A stretch of 64,000 bases of DNA. Origin: Chlorops oryzae. Taxonomy: Eukaryota > Arthropoda > Insecta > Diptera > Chloropidae. The position numbers and the translations under genes were made by a program. The stretch is from assembly GCA_020466095.1 (NCBI GenBank), contig CM035808.1, positions 15,311,785 through 15,375,784 on the forward strand, given 5' to 3'. Below the pieces are notes generated by a model. That model saw only the letters and a list, made by a program, of their open reading frames with translations, was not told where the DNA came from and ran no database searches. Shown here in pieces: positions 13,140 to 23,851 of the stretch (position 1 is the stretch's first letter; each line of letters begins with the position of its first letter).

Positions 13140-13490
13140 TCAAATCTCAGTGTTACCAGTTTACGGGTTTCCCCCCTAGATTTAGGGAGTTTTCCTACTT
13201 TTAGGGGGCCGTTTAGGGGGAAAAAATTTTTAGGGGCATGTTTAGGGGGAACAAATTTTCCTAGGAGAATTTTAGGGGTTTATGATATGTAAATATATGT
13301 ATGTGTAAACAAATGATGTGCGAAGTTAGTTTATAGTGTTTGATATAGAAAATCTGCCAAATTTGTTGTTGTTCTTTCCAAATTACATTTTTTCATTTCG
13401 ATTATTGTACTTTTTAGAGGGCACATTTCGAATCTAGGGGGAGTTAAGGAGTAGTTTTAGGGGGAGCTACCTGGCAACACTGTCAAATCT
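13140..13490. mobile_element. 335-bp hAT-type MITE with 8-bp target duplication
   Basis: The element spans 13148-13482. It begins CAGTGTTACCAG and ends CTGGCAACACTG, giving inverted termini (CAGTGTT[A/G]CCAG). The direct repeat TCAAATCT is perfect at 13140-13147 and 13483-13490. An 8-bp duplication with CAGTG-type ends is the hAT signature. There is no transposase. The interior is packed with TTTAGGGGG-type sub-terminal motifs on both sides. Confidence 0.92.
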
Positions 13491-15465
13491 TTCACATCGA
13501 ACACGTAATGCAAATGGAGTTAGGAATACTGGCAATCAATTGAATATAGAAGAAACTTCAGCTGACGATATACATGCGAGTTGCATTGCTAAATGATCCA
13601 TCTGCTGAAGTGTTCTCCAATCAATCATGAATAAATCATATTTAATAATGAGAAAGAAAAACGTAGTAATTTACTTATCCTTCAGCTAGATAATTTTTTT
13701 AGGAACTCGTTTAAAAAGTTTAAAAAAAATTCCACTAAATATTCGGTTTTACGCCACTGTTCAATGGCTCAAGTATTTACTTACAAATTCATAGAAGAAC
13801 GGACTCAACGGGCGTTGTAAATAAAGAAATTGGCTTAATAAGTAGAAGACGAAAGCAGAGACTGGTACAATGAAGTTGATTTCTCTTTGATATTTAAGTC
13901 GATTTTTGTCCATTGATGCTTTCAAAAGAAAGTGAACAGCAGTAAGTATTTACTAAGAAAATCCACTAGCCGTAATGAGCAGCGGAACGGAGACCTGGCT
14001 ATTTGTTTATAATTGTGTACAAATAAGATAAGCTGTACCAGCTACAAGACCCAAAAAATTTATGCTTATCTCTACGTTTGCATGCCATAAACAGCTAATG
14101 AAGTTATCCATTCGAAAGTTAAAAGGATAGAGATATTAACATCATAATTATCCAAAAGGCAGTCATGAAGGTGGTTGCAGAATTCATTGATTTTATTTTA
14201 TTCAATTTTTTCTTTTTTGAATTTATTTGTAGGAAAATCGTTTTTACGCAAACATTCCTGTAGCCGAAGGGGTTCTTGAGCACGTTCCTTCAATGGCGGC
14301 AGACTTGCATTCATTTTTGGTAATTTCTTCTTGTCTTCTTAGCGTCAGACGCATTTACATTTATAGCCAATAATAGATACATTTTCTATGTTTTCCTAGC
14401 CTACAGAGTGGCCCGTCAAGGAGCCAAAGTATTAATTGTATAACTATTATGTTTGCTCGAAGTCCTTGGCCTCTAAGAATTTCATTCGTTTCGGCATCGT
14501 TCGACCCTCACCTCGTCTGAATGATGCACACTTAGGCATGTCCCACAAGATTTCCAATCAGCAGCTATTTTATAGCATACTAAATACGACCTTTCCCGCT
14601 TGTGTTTGTACAATCACAGGCCATAGAGTGTGTACCGTTGTCTAATGAATGCTCATACTGGAGCTTTCAACATCACCCGCACATAATTTCATGCATGCTC
14701 ACATACAGAAGCCAACGAAAGAAATTCCACCCTGCGTACAAGTATTTCGATCCGGATCTGGTGCTGGAGCTGGAGTGGGAGCCGTAGCTGGATTTGGCTT
14801 TTCACGTTTTGGGTTACTTAATTTTATTTTCGAAAAAGGCCCACGTTCGAATTTCTTTCTTCTCTACTCACCTCACCTCATCTCATCCTAACTCGACTCG
14901 TCTCAACTCGTCCATCTCCGTCGAATCGCATGTTACAATTCTTGGTTATTTTCATTAATTTGGGATAAATTAAAACCTCAGCAGATGAAATGAAGTTTTA
15001 AGTGCAGGACTCTTTTTGGCAGCTTATTTTGTTTCTATTTTTTTTTTATATTTATTCCGGACGTGTTTGTTCAGCCCTGTGTGCGTGTAAGGATATTAAA
15101 GTAAAAGTAAAATCGTTTTTCTTTTTTGTGTTAAATCTGCTCTGAGTTCGGACTTTCGGGCTGGCTATTGTTCGGATTTGATAAATTTCGAGTGGGGAGA
15201 GGAATTAATTTTGTATTGATTTTAAGTTCTAATGAACTCCACATTTTTTTTTTTTTTTTTGTACGAACATTGAATTCACAGGATTTTTCTCTTGATCGGA
15301 AGAGGATGTCCGCTATGGTGGTCCTTACTAAAAAAAAAAAAATCGCGGGACGCCACATCATTTGATTATATACCACAAGAAAGTACTTCAGTATTTTTTT
15401 AAATCTCTTAAACGCCATTTGGAGGTCGCAACCAGGGTTTGAATTTTAAATAAAAACTCAATATA
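13491..15465. other. 2 kb without a supportable gene
   Basis: AT-rich non-coding sequence. Poly-T near 15245-15260 and poly-A near 15331-15341. Imperfect 'ctcacctcacctcatctcat' repeats lie at 14868-14910. Nothing else recognised. Confidence 0.55.
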
Positions 15466-15581
15466 CAGTGGCTACCACTTAAAATGGCCCACCTAGTAAA
15501 TTTTAATTTAGATACCAATATCTTGAAAAATATAAGTGTTGCAACAAAAGTGTTAGGGCAACATACTAAATTTATTTATTA

Positions 15582-15875
15582 CCCACCCCAGCTACCGAGC
15601 AAGGGCCCTAGACCAAAACATGCACGTCACCATGCTAAGCAGTAGATGCTTTACATTGAGCTTCTCATTCGGTTTTCGCCAATAATTTACTCTATCCGAT
15701 CCAATTATATTAGATTTCGGCTCTTGACAAAAATTACATTATTCCAGAACTCTAAATCATTTATCTGGCAGGCGTGAGCGAATTTAAATGCTCGAATCTT
15801 TTTTTTGGATTCTTTCTACCAATTCTACCATGTGGATTTATTGGTCTAGGGCCCTTGCTCGGCAGCTGGGGTGGG
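15582..15875. mobile_element. 294-bp PIF/Harbinger-like MITE nested in the Tc1 copy
   Basis: Inverted termini of about 36 nt, starting CCCACCCCAGCTACCGAGC on the left and CCCACCCCAGCTGCCGAGC on the right read inward; the two arms differ at a single position over this span. TTA occurs directly on both sides (15579-15581 and 15876-15878), the 3-bp duplication typical of PIF/Harbinger. No coding sequence. The near-identity of the arms, compared with the decayed host element, suggests a younger insertion. Confidence 0.85.
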
Positions 15876-15894
15876 TTATCTATGCCCGATCGAT

Positions 15895-16044
15895 GTAAAT
15901 ATGGTTAAGAACTAGAATTCGAAAATACTACGAGAAAATTTAATCCAAGGCGCGCAGAAGTTAGACATAGCAGAGCCATATCACTTCAACTTAGATAATG
16001 AACCCGAGCATATTGCTTGAATCGTCAAGAAATGGTTACTATAA
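15895..16044 (+). pseudogene. Tc1-family transposase C-terminal remnant
   Basis: One frame reads ILRENLIQ..QKL, then FNLDNEPEHIA, a stop, then IVKKWL. This follows the layout around the second catalytic aspartate of Tc1-type DD34E transposases (consensus form QQDNDPKHTAxxVKxWL). The aspartate of the DN pair is kept at about 15994. An in-frame stop at 16018-16020 and further stops upstream (near 15910-15920) and downstream make it non-functional. The N-terminal DNA-binding region and the final glutamate region are absent. Confidence 0.75.
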
Positions 16045-16202
16045 ATATATTTAAAGTGGATAAAGTGAAATCTTTCAAGTTCAAAATTTAATAAATTTAT
16101 TATGTTTCTATAACACTTTTGTTGAAACACTTATATTTTTCAAGATATGGGTATTTAAATGAAATTTTACTAGGTGGGCCATTTTGAGTGGAGGTCACTG
16201 TA

Positions 16203-19182
16203 TGTATTTGCTATATTCATACAAAATATAACAAAATTATTGTTGTTCCTATGAATCAAGAAATCTTAAAAACACAAACAATTTTTCTTGCTGAAAATGC
16301 TTTTGGATCAGCCACACCTGGCAAGTGAAAGGAAAATACTAGTTAAAAGCGTCTTCCTTGCCAAGTGGGGAAGCGCTTTTAGATATTTGAATAAAATATT
16401 TTTAAGATACAAGAGTTAACTTGTTAGTATAACGGTACTGTTTCCTACAAAAGCAAATGTTGCGTTTTGTCGCTTTTATCGCTTTTATTGTGATTCATTT
16501 ATTATATTCATACATTGAAGCTACACCACCCTCAACCATGTCGTTCACTACTCCCTACATACCTACATTTGTAAAAATTATTGACCGCTGATAGCGACCT
16601 ATAAATGTCAATAAAAATATTTAAAAAAAAAGAAAAATTAAATACTGAAATACTTTCTCATGTTATATAATAAAATTACATGGTTCTCGGGAAAACGGTT
16701 TTTTTTTTTAAATAAGAACCACCCTAATGCCCTCCCTAAGTACTTTAATTCAATCAACATTCTTAATGATAAATCTTATAAGCTGTTTTGATATTTTTTG
16801 CTATATGCTGACTCTCTGTCTTTTCCTTTTCTCATGTCTTCTTACGGAAACTTTGGCGAAAAAAAGTGATCTCAATTAAGAAAGCTAAGATATACTTGTG
16901 AGAGATTTTATTCATAACAAAATGAGCCCGGATAAATGCATCAAACATATCAAATGTGTCACATGGTGATCATACAAATATTTTAGTTTTAAATCAACTC
17001 ATAATCAGCTCGTATTGAGGTCATTTTGAGCTTCATACATCTACTCAGTAAACTCTACTGTATATCCTGCACATTAAATAAAACAAATGCCAAGTCGAAA
17101 TTTAATCTTTCAGCATAAAAAGAAAAACAGGCACATAATAACTCTCAAGATAAGAACTTTAAAACAAATTCAAGTCCAAAGGAAACCGGATTTAATGCTG
17201 GCAAAAAAAAAAAAATCCTCGCTCTTGCGTCATTATCCTGCTGTAAGGAGGTATAATTAAATTACGTACGAGCGAAAGAGTTAGACAAATAAGCTCAGGT
17301 ATTAACCTGCGACCGGAAAATGGAAAAGTAAAGTTTAAGCAACCAACGACGGCGACGACAGCAGCAGCGGGCAGTGGCAGCGGCAGCACCTTAAGCATGG
17401 TTTCGGCAAGGACGAAATTCGCGCTACCACAGCATTCATTAATTCGATTTCCATAACAATTTATTCATAAGACAATGTCTGGCAACATTATTTTATCTGC
17501 GATGCGTTCGACGATGTTTTCCGTACCAGAAACCGAATGAGAAAACGAATAAGGAGCAAAAAGAAGGGCACATGGTAATGCTGCTTATGAGAACTGGTAA
17601 AGGGCTAAAAAACGGAAGGACGATACACGTTCACTAGCTTATGTGCATGCATGTGTTCGTGCATGTGGATGCTTGTGTGTGTGGCTGTGTATGGGAGGGA
17701 GCTTCCGTTCAAGTGCAAATGCTATAAAATATTTTTATGAGCTGCACAACGGAACGGGTTCGATTCTACGTCTTATGTGGGCCGCTTCATTTAACTCTTA
17801 TACCAGGATTAAGTACTCACATTTGGCTGTGGCTGTGGCCGTGGTGTCAAAAATTATCTTCAACACCTTCGAACTTTAAAATTAAATGAGGATTAGCAGG
17901 AGCATTTCGGCAGAGTGTAGACATCTCAGTGGTAGTTGTGTTAGTTGAAACGGATGTAGACGTTGAATGCGCCTCAGCCTTTTAAGGCTGAGGAAAAACT
18001 CCACCTTTAAAAATGCGTTTGAAATCGGTTTTGAGTTTTTCGAATCGAAATTTTCGCGTTATCCTTTTCATTGCATTTTCGGTGAATTTCGCGTAAAAAG
18101 GCCTAATCTGAACCTCAAATCATTTTTCGTGCCTGGTACGAACGTATTTTCCAAATTATTTTGATATTTTCGTTGTGTTTTTTTTTTGTTTGTTTTTTTA
18201 AAGGAAGGGGGTGTTATCCTTGCAAAGCAGGACCTTCGCGTATCCGAAAATTTGAAGCTACAAAACGTTAATGAAATATTTTTGTGTACGGAAGCAACGT
18301 TTAGTTTCATAAAATCGAACACAATCGGCTAGACTGATATTATCTCTCAAACACAAATACGGAAAATACATACCGACGAAAATGTATCGCCATAAATAGC
18401 ACAATTAAGCTTTAAATGTTCTGAACTTTGGCAAACAATTGAATTGTACGAGGCACTTACATACGTCAATAGACACATTAGCCTCGATTTACTCCCTTGC
18501 GAAACGAAAATTTCAATCACTTTTGGCATTTTACCTGGCAATATGGCTAAAGAAAACATAAAACGCTACATTTGCTGATTCGTTTTTTTATTTCTTGTTA
18601 TTTTTTTTATTGGAGCTTTGTGACTGGAACGGATCAAGCATCGCATTCCGAGGCATTCAAATGGAAATTTGTATACGAATCGTAGCATAATGTGCGGCGT
18701 TTTGACGTTTTACTTATCCCTTAAGTACCTAAGTCTTCTTCAGCGTTTTTCGTCAACGGTTTGGTTTTTTTTTTTTTCAAAGAACTTTGACAATTGCCAT
18801 ACAACATATCAAATGATTTGCTTCCAAATGATTTCATTTGAATTGATTTTGACAATACAAAAAAAAAATAAAAAAAAATAAAAAAAGAAGGAAGTTAATT
18901 CGATTTTTCTGCAGGGTTTTGAATGGCTTTGGCGATTACCAGTCAGTGTGGGAAATGGCTCGGAACACGAGAAGAATTTTACCTTTAAATATTGGATGCT
19001 TAGAGTCATAAGTAGCGATTTCAATTTGTCTTTTATTGTCGTTGATTGGGATCGATAGGGGGGGAGAAGAGACTTCGAGAATAGTTGAACAGTGGAAGGA
19101 GTTTGAAAACCTCTTGCCATTCAAGAGCGGTGTTGGGTGTGTCAGCAATTCTAGTCAGAAGTTTGGAGTTTGTGACCAGGAG
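16203..19182. other. 3 kb without a supportable gene
   Basis: AT-rich. A CAG/GAC-rich compound repeat lies at 17345-17390 and GT-rich sequence at 17641-17690. A-rich and T-rich runs occur at 17203-17214, 18178-18188 and 18859-18886. No motif-bearing frame or repeat copy recognised. Confidence 0.55.
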
Positions 19183-19300
19183 CAGTGTACTTTCTCCTTG
19201 CGGAGACTCCTCTTGAGCGAACACCCCTTTCTTAAGGGACACTTTTTGAGAGCGGACGTATTTTTCGGTCCCGTAGGTGTCCGCTTAAGAGATAGTACTG
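19183..19300. mobile_element. 118-bp pogo-like MITE
   Basis: The right end, read inward, is CAGTACTATCTCTTAAGCGG and is followed outside by TA. The left end, CAGTGTACTTTCTCCTTGCG, is a diverged version. Internal sequence 'gagagcggacg' and 'ggtgtccgcttaagagat' matches the layout I associate with short pogo/Tigger-type elements of insects. The left flank is not TA, so one end may be eroded. The superfamily call is inference. Confidence 0.55.
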
Positions 19301-19719
19301 TACTCAGTTTTTGAATTTTTATTTGTCCGAAAAAAAGGGTGCCCTTCGGTTAGTGAGGCTATTCAGTTACTATCCCTTCATTACCCCCATACTTTACCAA
19401 TGCGAAATTCGTCTGGTCACTCTAAATTAGTTGTGGGAGCGAGTTTCAAAGGACTCACTGCAATTTTAATCATTTATCTAAGAAGCTTTGTCTCCTAAAG
19501 CCTAAAATTAATATCATATTATCATGGGATTGCCCAGACTCTGCATCTCTATTCCTCCCATCCACTCTGCTAATCAAGTTTTGATAATATTTGCGGTTAA
19601 TTAATTCCCATTTAGACATGTATGTATGTACATATGTGCGGACTCGAGTGCACATTTCAACAAGTATTCACACCTGCTCTCCACTTTCACTACACAATAA
19701 GTAGATAAACTTCATATGC
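19301..19719. other. No gene seen
   Basis: Non-coding AT-rich sequence with a short GTAT microsatellite near 19618-19632. Confidence 0.5.
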
Positions 19720-20400
19720 CGCAAATTACCCCCAACACTTCGGCATATTTTACTCTCGAGTGTGAAGTGAAAGTACCGCCGCGTGAACCGCCAGCGATTT
19801 TCGCACACACGCGTTCGAATGTCGCCCCTCTCCCCGTCCCCCACGCCACTTCAGCGTTCCACGATAGGCAACAAAGTCTAATTTCTGTCAACGTCATTAA
19901 CAGAACGAGAGGGAACGATACCAGGGGAACTCAGCTGGAGTCGAATAGACGCGTGGGTGCCAGAGAGCGGCGAGTGGCAAAAGGCGTTAATTGCGAAATA
20001 AACTCCAATTTAATGAGTTTGCTCCCGCATTATTTCACATATGTGAACGCGGTGTTGTTCTTTTTTTTCATTTTATTTTATTTTATTTTTGTTCTCCTTC
20101 CCTTCTTCTCTGCTGCCCGCTGAGAACGACTAGACTTTCCCCGAACGCCAGCACGAAACGGAAGTTGCCACGACAAAAACACTCGCCGGACACAGCCTAA
20201 GGTTATGCAACGCATCGACACTGCTCAACTGCCCAGTGGAGTCGTGATTTACTTTCTGCGGTCAGCGAGCACACGAGGAATGCGGTCGCATTGTGGTCAC
20301 TTGGCGGACCGAGTGCCATTTGTGTGCGCTGTGTTTGCATTGGTCACTGTGCGCATAATAATGTTTAATTTGGAGCAAATAGGTTTTTCGCTCTAAACTC
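19720..20400. other. GC-elevated non-coding island
   Basis: Base composition here is clearly richer in G, C and CpG than the surroundings, for example CCGCCGCGTGAACCGCC near 19778 and 'cggtcgcattgtggtcactt' near 20283. A 135-codon frame runs from 19716 to 20123, but it has no recognisable domain and ends in a T-run-derived phenylalanine stretch. A regulatory element or an untranslated exon is as likely as coding sequence. Confidence 0.3.
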
Positions 20401-22256
20401 GTCATTCTTTTTGGCTTCTTTCCACTTTTGTTTCTAGGACTTCATCTACAATTGATTCCCCGGAGGATGGCTTTGTTAGGTTTAAAAATAAAAAGACAAT
20501 CATCGACCCCAAAGTGGTAACGTCTTTAACTTAAAAGGAAAAAATAAATAAGAATAAACAAAGGTAAAGAACTGGTGTATTTATAGTATTAATGGGAAAT
20601 GTAATGAATTCGCCTGCTGGGGTAGAAAAAATAGTATTGGCGAAATTCGGTCGTACACTGTGAAACTACTTTCGAGTGCCGAACATTATGCTTCGATTTT
20701 TTGTTGTTGGTTTTTTTTCTTTGACCAAGGATTTCAGTGGACTTCTATAGGCATACATTCAACAACGATTTTTTATATATCCCATCATTCTGTTCAGAGA
20801 TCGACAGCGTGTCACGTTAAAAGGATAAAAAGGATACAGATGCAGACCTTTAGGGATTTGTTAAAATAAAAACGAATAATGTAATATTTTTTTATAATTG
20901 AAGACAACTTAAAAGAAAGAACGTCCACCTTTGAATACATTTAAAACAATGATGGCGTCTCGAAACGAACTTAATTCCGTATTTGAAGTGGGAAAGGAGT
21001 CTGAAATAAAGGACCTTCAATTTATTGTATTGCACGATATCGTTTTCTTTAAGAAAGAATGGATCTACATTATATCTTAGGGTTTCAAAAATTTGAAACA
21101 TCATACCGGAGAGAAGAATTTTTCGTTATCTGGATCAAGTAAAGAAAGCCCCTCAATACTTTTCGAATTCGGAAAAATTTTATTTCAGTGCAAAAATGTG
21201 CAATGTGCTTCCTTTATTGCTCTTATTGGCTCTATCTATTTTCCTGTATTTCGCCTTTCATGTGTGAAGTCATTATTTCAATGCAAGTCTTTGTTGATTT
21301 TTATTTTTTTTTTTTATAAAATCCCATCGTTTTGGTCTTTCTATAGCCTTTTCTCTGTGCCTTTATTCTAGCTGCAATACGGTTTAATAGCTTGCGACAC
21401 GATTCTCGAGTCAACGAAGCTCCCGAAGCACAAGGAGCACCTTACTTTTGATTAAACCTATAAATAGATTGCTATTTGCTCTTATTTTCTATTTTCTTAA
21501 ACCACGTTTATTGTGCTTCTTCTTTCCGGTTGCTCGAGGCGAATATTAACAGCTTTTATGTGGAAATTCATGTGGAAAAAACTAATTTCCGTAAAATTTT
21601 TCATTATCAAAAGAATGCTTTGGCGTTCTTTATGGAAATTGATTTGGGAGATGAGAGCTGCGGGAAGAAGCAAAACAAAAGCAAATCCTAATGAGAAACT
21701 TTAATTGAATTTTCTTTCGTTTTTTCCTTAAATGCATTAAAATTGGGGAAAAAAACTTTAAGATTTTCCATAACGGTACGACTCTTCGATTGTTTTGCCG
21801 AGCACTGATGTCAGAAACTCCACTATTTTTGCTCTTTTATTTATTGGCCATAGACTCTCGCTCGTACACCTATGTTTTTGTCTCGGAAAATACGTCTATG
21901 CCAATTTGATGGCTGTGTTTTTTTTTTTTTTTGCTTATTGTCAACCTCACAAAAGGAGCGTTCCAGACTGTGTCGCGACATTTTTTGTTTACTTCGATTG
22001 AGGTACGTGGATAATGGCTTGGAAAATGTTATGCGCATTGTTTTCTGCATATTTCGCATGGAGGTAGTTAGGAAAATTTTATAGAAAAGAATTGAAAACC
22101 AAAAGGGTAAGTCGTATGAACAGCTTTAAATATTCCAGCTCTGTTTTTTTTTAGTTATATGATATCCTTTTGGTTGATATACGCTACAAAGGCCTAAAAG
22201 CTAATCGTCATCCCCGTTGGAGCGAAGTTCCTACTATATGAAGAACATTATTATTG
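20401..22256. other. 1.9 kb without a supportable gene
   Basis: AT-rich, with T runs near 21305-21318 and 21918-21932. No motif-bearing open frame. Confidence 0.55.
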
Positions 22257-22400
22257 CAGGCTCGGATTTTGTTAACATATATTTATTATATATTGATAGT
22301 AAGCACTTATGCTATTTATATAGCAGGCTGCTAGTTCGGCTATAACATTATATATTAAAGCATACTTTATGGGTCACAAATTTTATTCAACTCGCACCCA
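22257..22400. repeat. Broken copy of the 242-bp hAT-type MITE
   Basis: Starts CAGGCTCGGATTTTGTT like the copies at 34753 and 55703, then holds about 80 nt of unrelated sequence. It resumes with 'taaagcatactttatggg' and 'ttcaactcgcaccca', and stops where the CCCA-ended element at 22401 begins. It appears to be disrupted twice. Confidence 0.6.
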
Positions 22401-23211
22401 CCCAACATTTGGAAGACTGTTTTATGAGAAAGATTAATTTACGAGTCTTTTTCGAGCCCCCTTCATGATTAGAAGATTGATCGATCACATGCACGATTAA
22501 AAAAGACTCGAAACGACTCTCAAATATGTTTCAAAAGCGAGTCGTATTCAAATTACAAAAACAAAATATAGAGCAATCGCCAATTAATCACGTAGGGGAT
22601 TGGAATATGATCTTTCAAATTGTTTCTATCTTATATTTAACTCAATAATTGACTCAAAATTGAATTGAATGGAATTTGACTTTAAAGTTATAAACGAAAA
22701 ATTTCCATGACTTTCGATTTGGAAAGCTTGGTGTCGACGGGTGAGCACAGGACTAGAAAACGAGAGTTCCTAGGTTCAAATTTACATACGGCAAAGGAAA
22801 AAAAATTTAGAATTTATAATAGGACATATAACATAACATAACATATACAGGGAAAAGCCAAAAAATGTGTAATGATAAAAAATTTTTTAATTTTTTTTTT
22901 ATTTTTGGAAAGAATTGATTATAAATATGAGTCGTAGAAGACTCGAAAATGAAAGCAAATATGAGTCGTAGAAGACTCGAAAATAGTTACAGATATTACT
23001 CGAAAATGATAACAAATATGACTCGAAAATGACTCGCAAATGATATCAAATATGACTCTCTAAGAAGAGTCGCGGCTAGGGTTCCAATTTCTCCCGACAA
23101 AGGTATCATTTTTGATCAGAAAACGAGCGCATATTTGATCTTTTAAATCAGAAAGGCGACTCGAAAAAGACTCGCTTTTGATAAAAAAATTTCGAAAAAT
23201 GCTAGCTGGGG
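22401..23211. mobile_element. 811-bp TIR element (CCCAGC-ended family), copy 1
   Basis: The ends resemble those of 62654-63437: left CCCAACATTT and right ATGCTAGCTGGG. Many GACTC/GAGTC motifs line both flanks, including tandem 'gagtcgtagaagactcgaaa' units (about 22930-22980). The centre (about 22728-22790) carries a tRNA-like module with GGTTCAAATTT that is also found in the other copy. No transposase frame is present. No target duplication found. Confidence 0.6.
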
Positions 23212-23217
23212 CATTAC

Positions 23218-23464
23218 CAAGGCTCGGACTTATTTTGAATTTTATAAATTTAAAGCATACTTTATGGAGTATAAATTTTTTTTAAACCCACATATAGCTA
23301 AGATTCAAATCGATTTTTTACTTCAATTTGAATTTTTTTGAAGTTAGAAAAGTATTTTGAAGTTCAATTTCGTTAAACTGATTCGCAAAATGTAGGTAAG
23401 AAAAAATTTTTTTCCCCATAAAGTATGCTTTAAATTTATAAAAATCAACAAAATCCTAGCCCTG
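23218..23464. mobile_element. 242-bp-family hAT-type MITE, 247-bp copy
   Basis: Starts CAAGGCTCGGAC and ends CCTAGCCCTG. The inverted arms contain 'tttataaatttaaagcatac' on the left and its complement on the right (about 23415-23440). The centre has 'gaatttttttgaagtt', as in the other copies. The target duplication is no longer recognisable. Confidence 0.8.
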
Positions 23465-23502
23465 ATGAAAAGTTATATGAAGACCCAGACTCTATATCTA
23501 GA

Positions 23503-23851
23503 AGAGAATCAGTATTGAAAGCGGAGGAACAGATTTGGCAGGGCATGTATTTTGGAAGAATTGATCTTATGTCCATTGCTAAATGCCAGATAGATCTTTG
23601 ATTGAGTCGAAATAGAAAAATTGCAACAGGCCAACAGAAACCTTAAAGCGAAGATTAAACCATTGAAAGAAGAACTCGCCGAATGAGATAAGAATATCAC
23701 TGACCAACAGGTTGAGGACGAAAAATTGAGAAAAGCGTTGGAGGCAAAAGGATGCACGGAGTTACAAATGGGCAATTCCACAAGAAACGGTCCCACTGCT
23801 GACACCTGTGACAGTCATTCAGAGCAAAAAATGCATAATTTCAGTGCCTAA
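23503..23851 (+). pseudogene. Broken coding fragment with a coiled-coil-like segment
   Basis: From 23503 one frame reads SVLKAEEQIWQGMYFGRIDL and continues to a stop at 23599-23601. A +1 frame from 23606 then reads EIEKLQQANRNLKAKIKPLK, followed by EELAE, a stop (23684-23686), and DEKLRKALEAKG, with the frame ending at 23849-23851. The heptad-like spacing of leucine and isoleucine and the mixed, charged composition look protein-like and unlike the surrounding AT-rich DNA. One frameshift and one stop interrupt it. I do not recognise the family; it may be a host pseudogene or part of a retroelement. Confidence 0.4.

Larger units (their letters stand above)
15466..16200. mobile_element. 735-bp Tc1-type element, internally deleted
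   Basis: Inverted termini of at least 90 nt (15466-15555 and 16111-16200), starting CAGTGGCTACCACT and CAGTGACCTCCACT when each is read inward. The similarity extends with gaps to about 115 nt. TA flanks both ends (15464-15465 and 16201-16202), as expected for the Tc1/mariner superfamily. The interior holds a transposase remnant (15895-16044) and a second element inserted at 15582-15875, so only about 440 nt of this element itself remain. Confidence 0.9.

Noticed and set aside
19716..20123. 135-codon plus-strand open frame in the GC-rich island
   Set aside because: The C-terminal third derives from a T run, and no domain is seen. It is better described as a GC-rich non-coding island until evidence appears.
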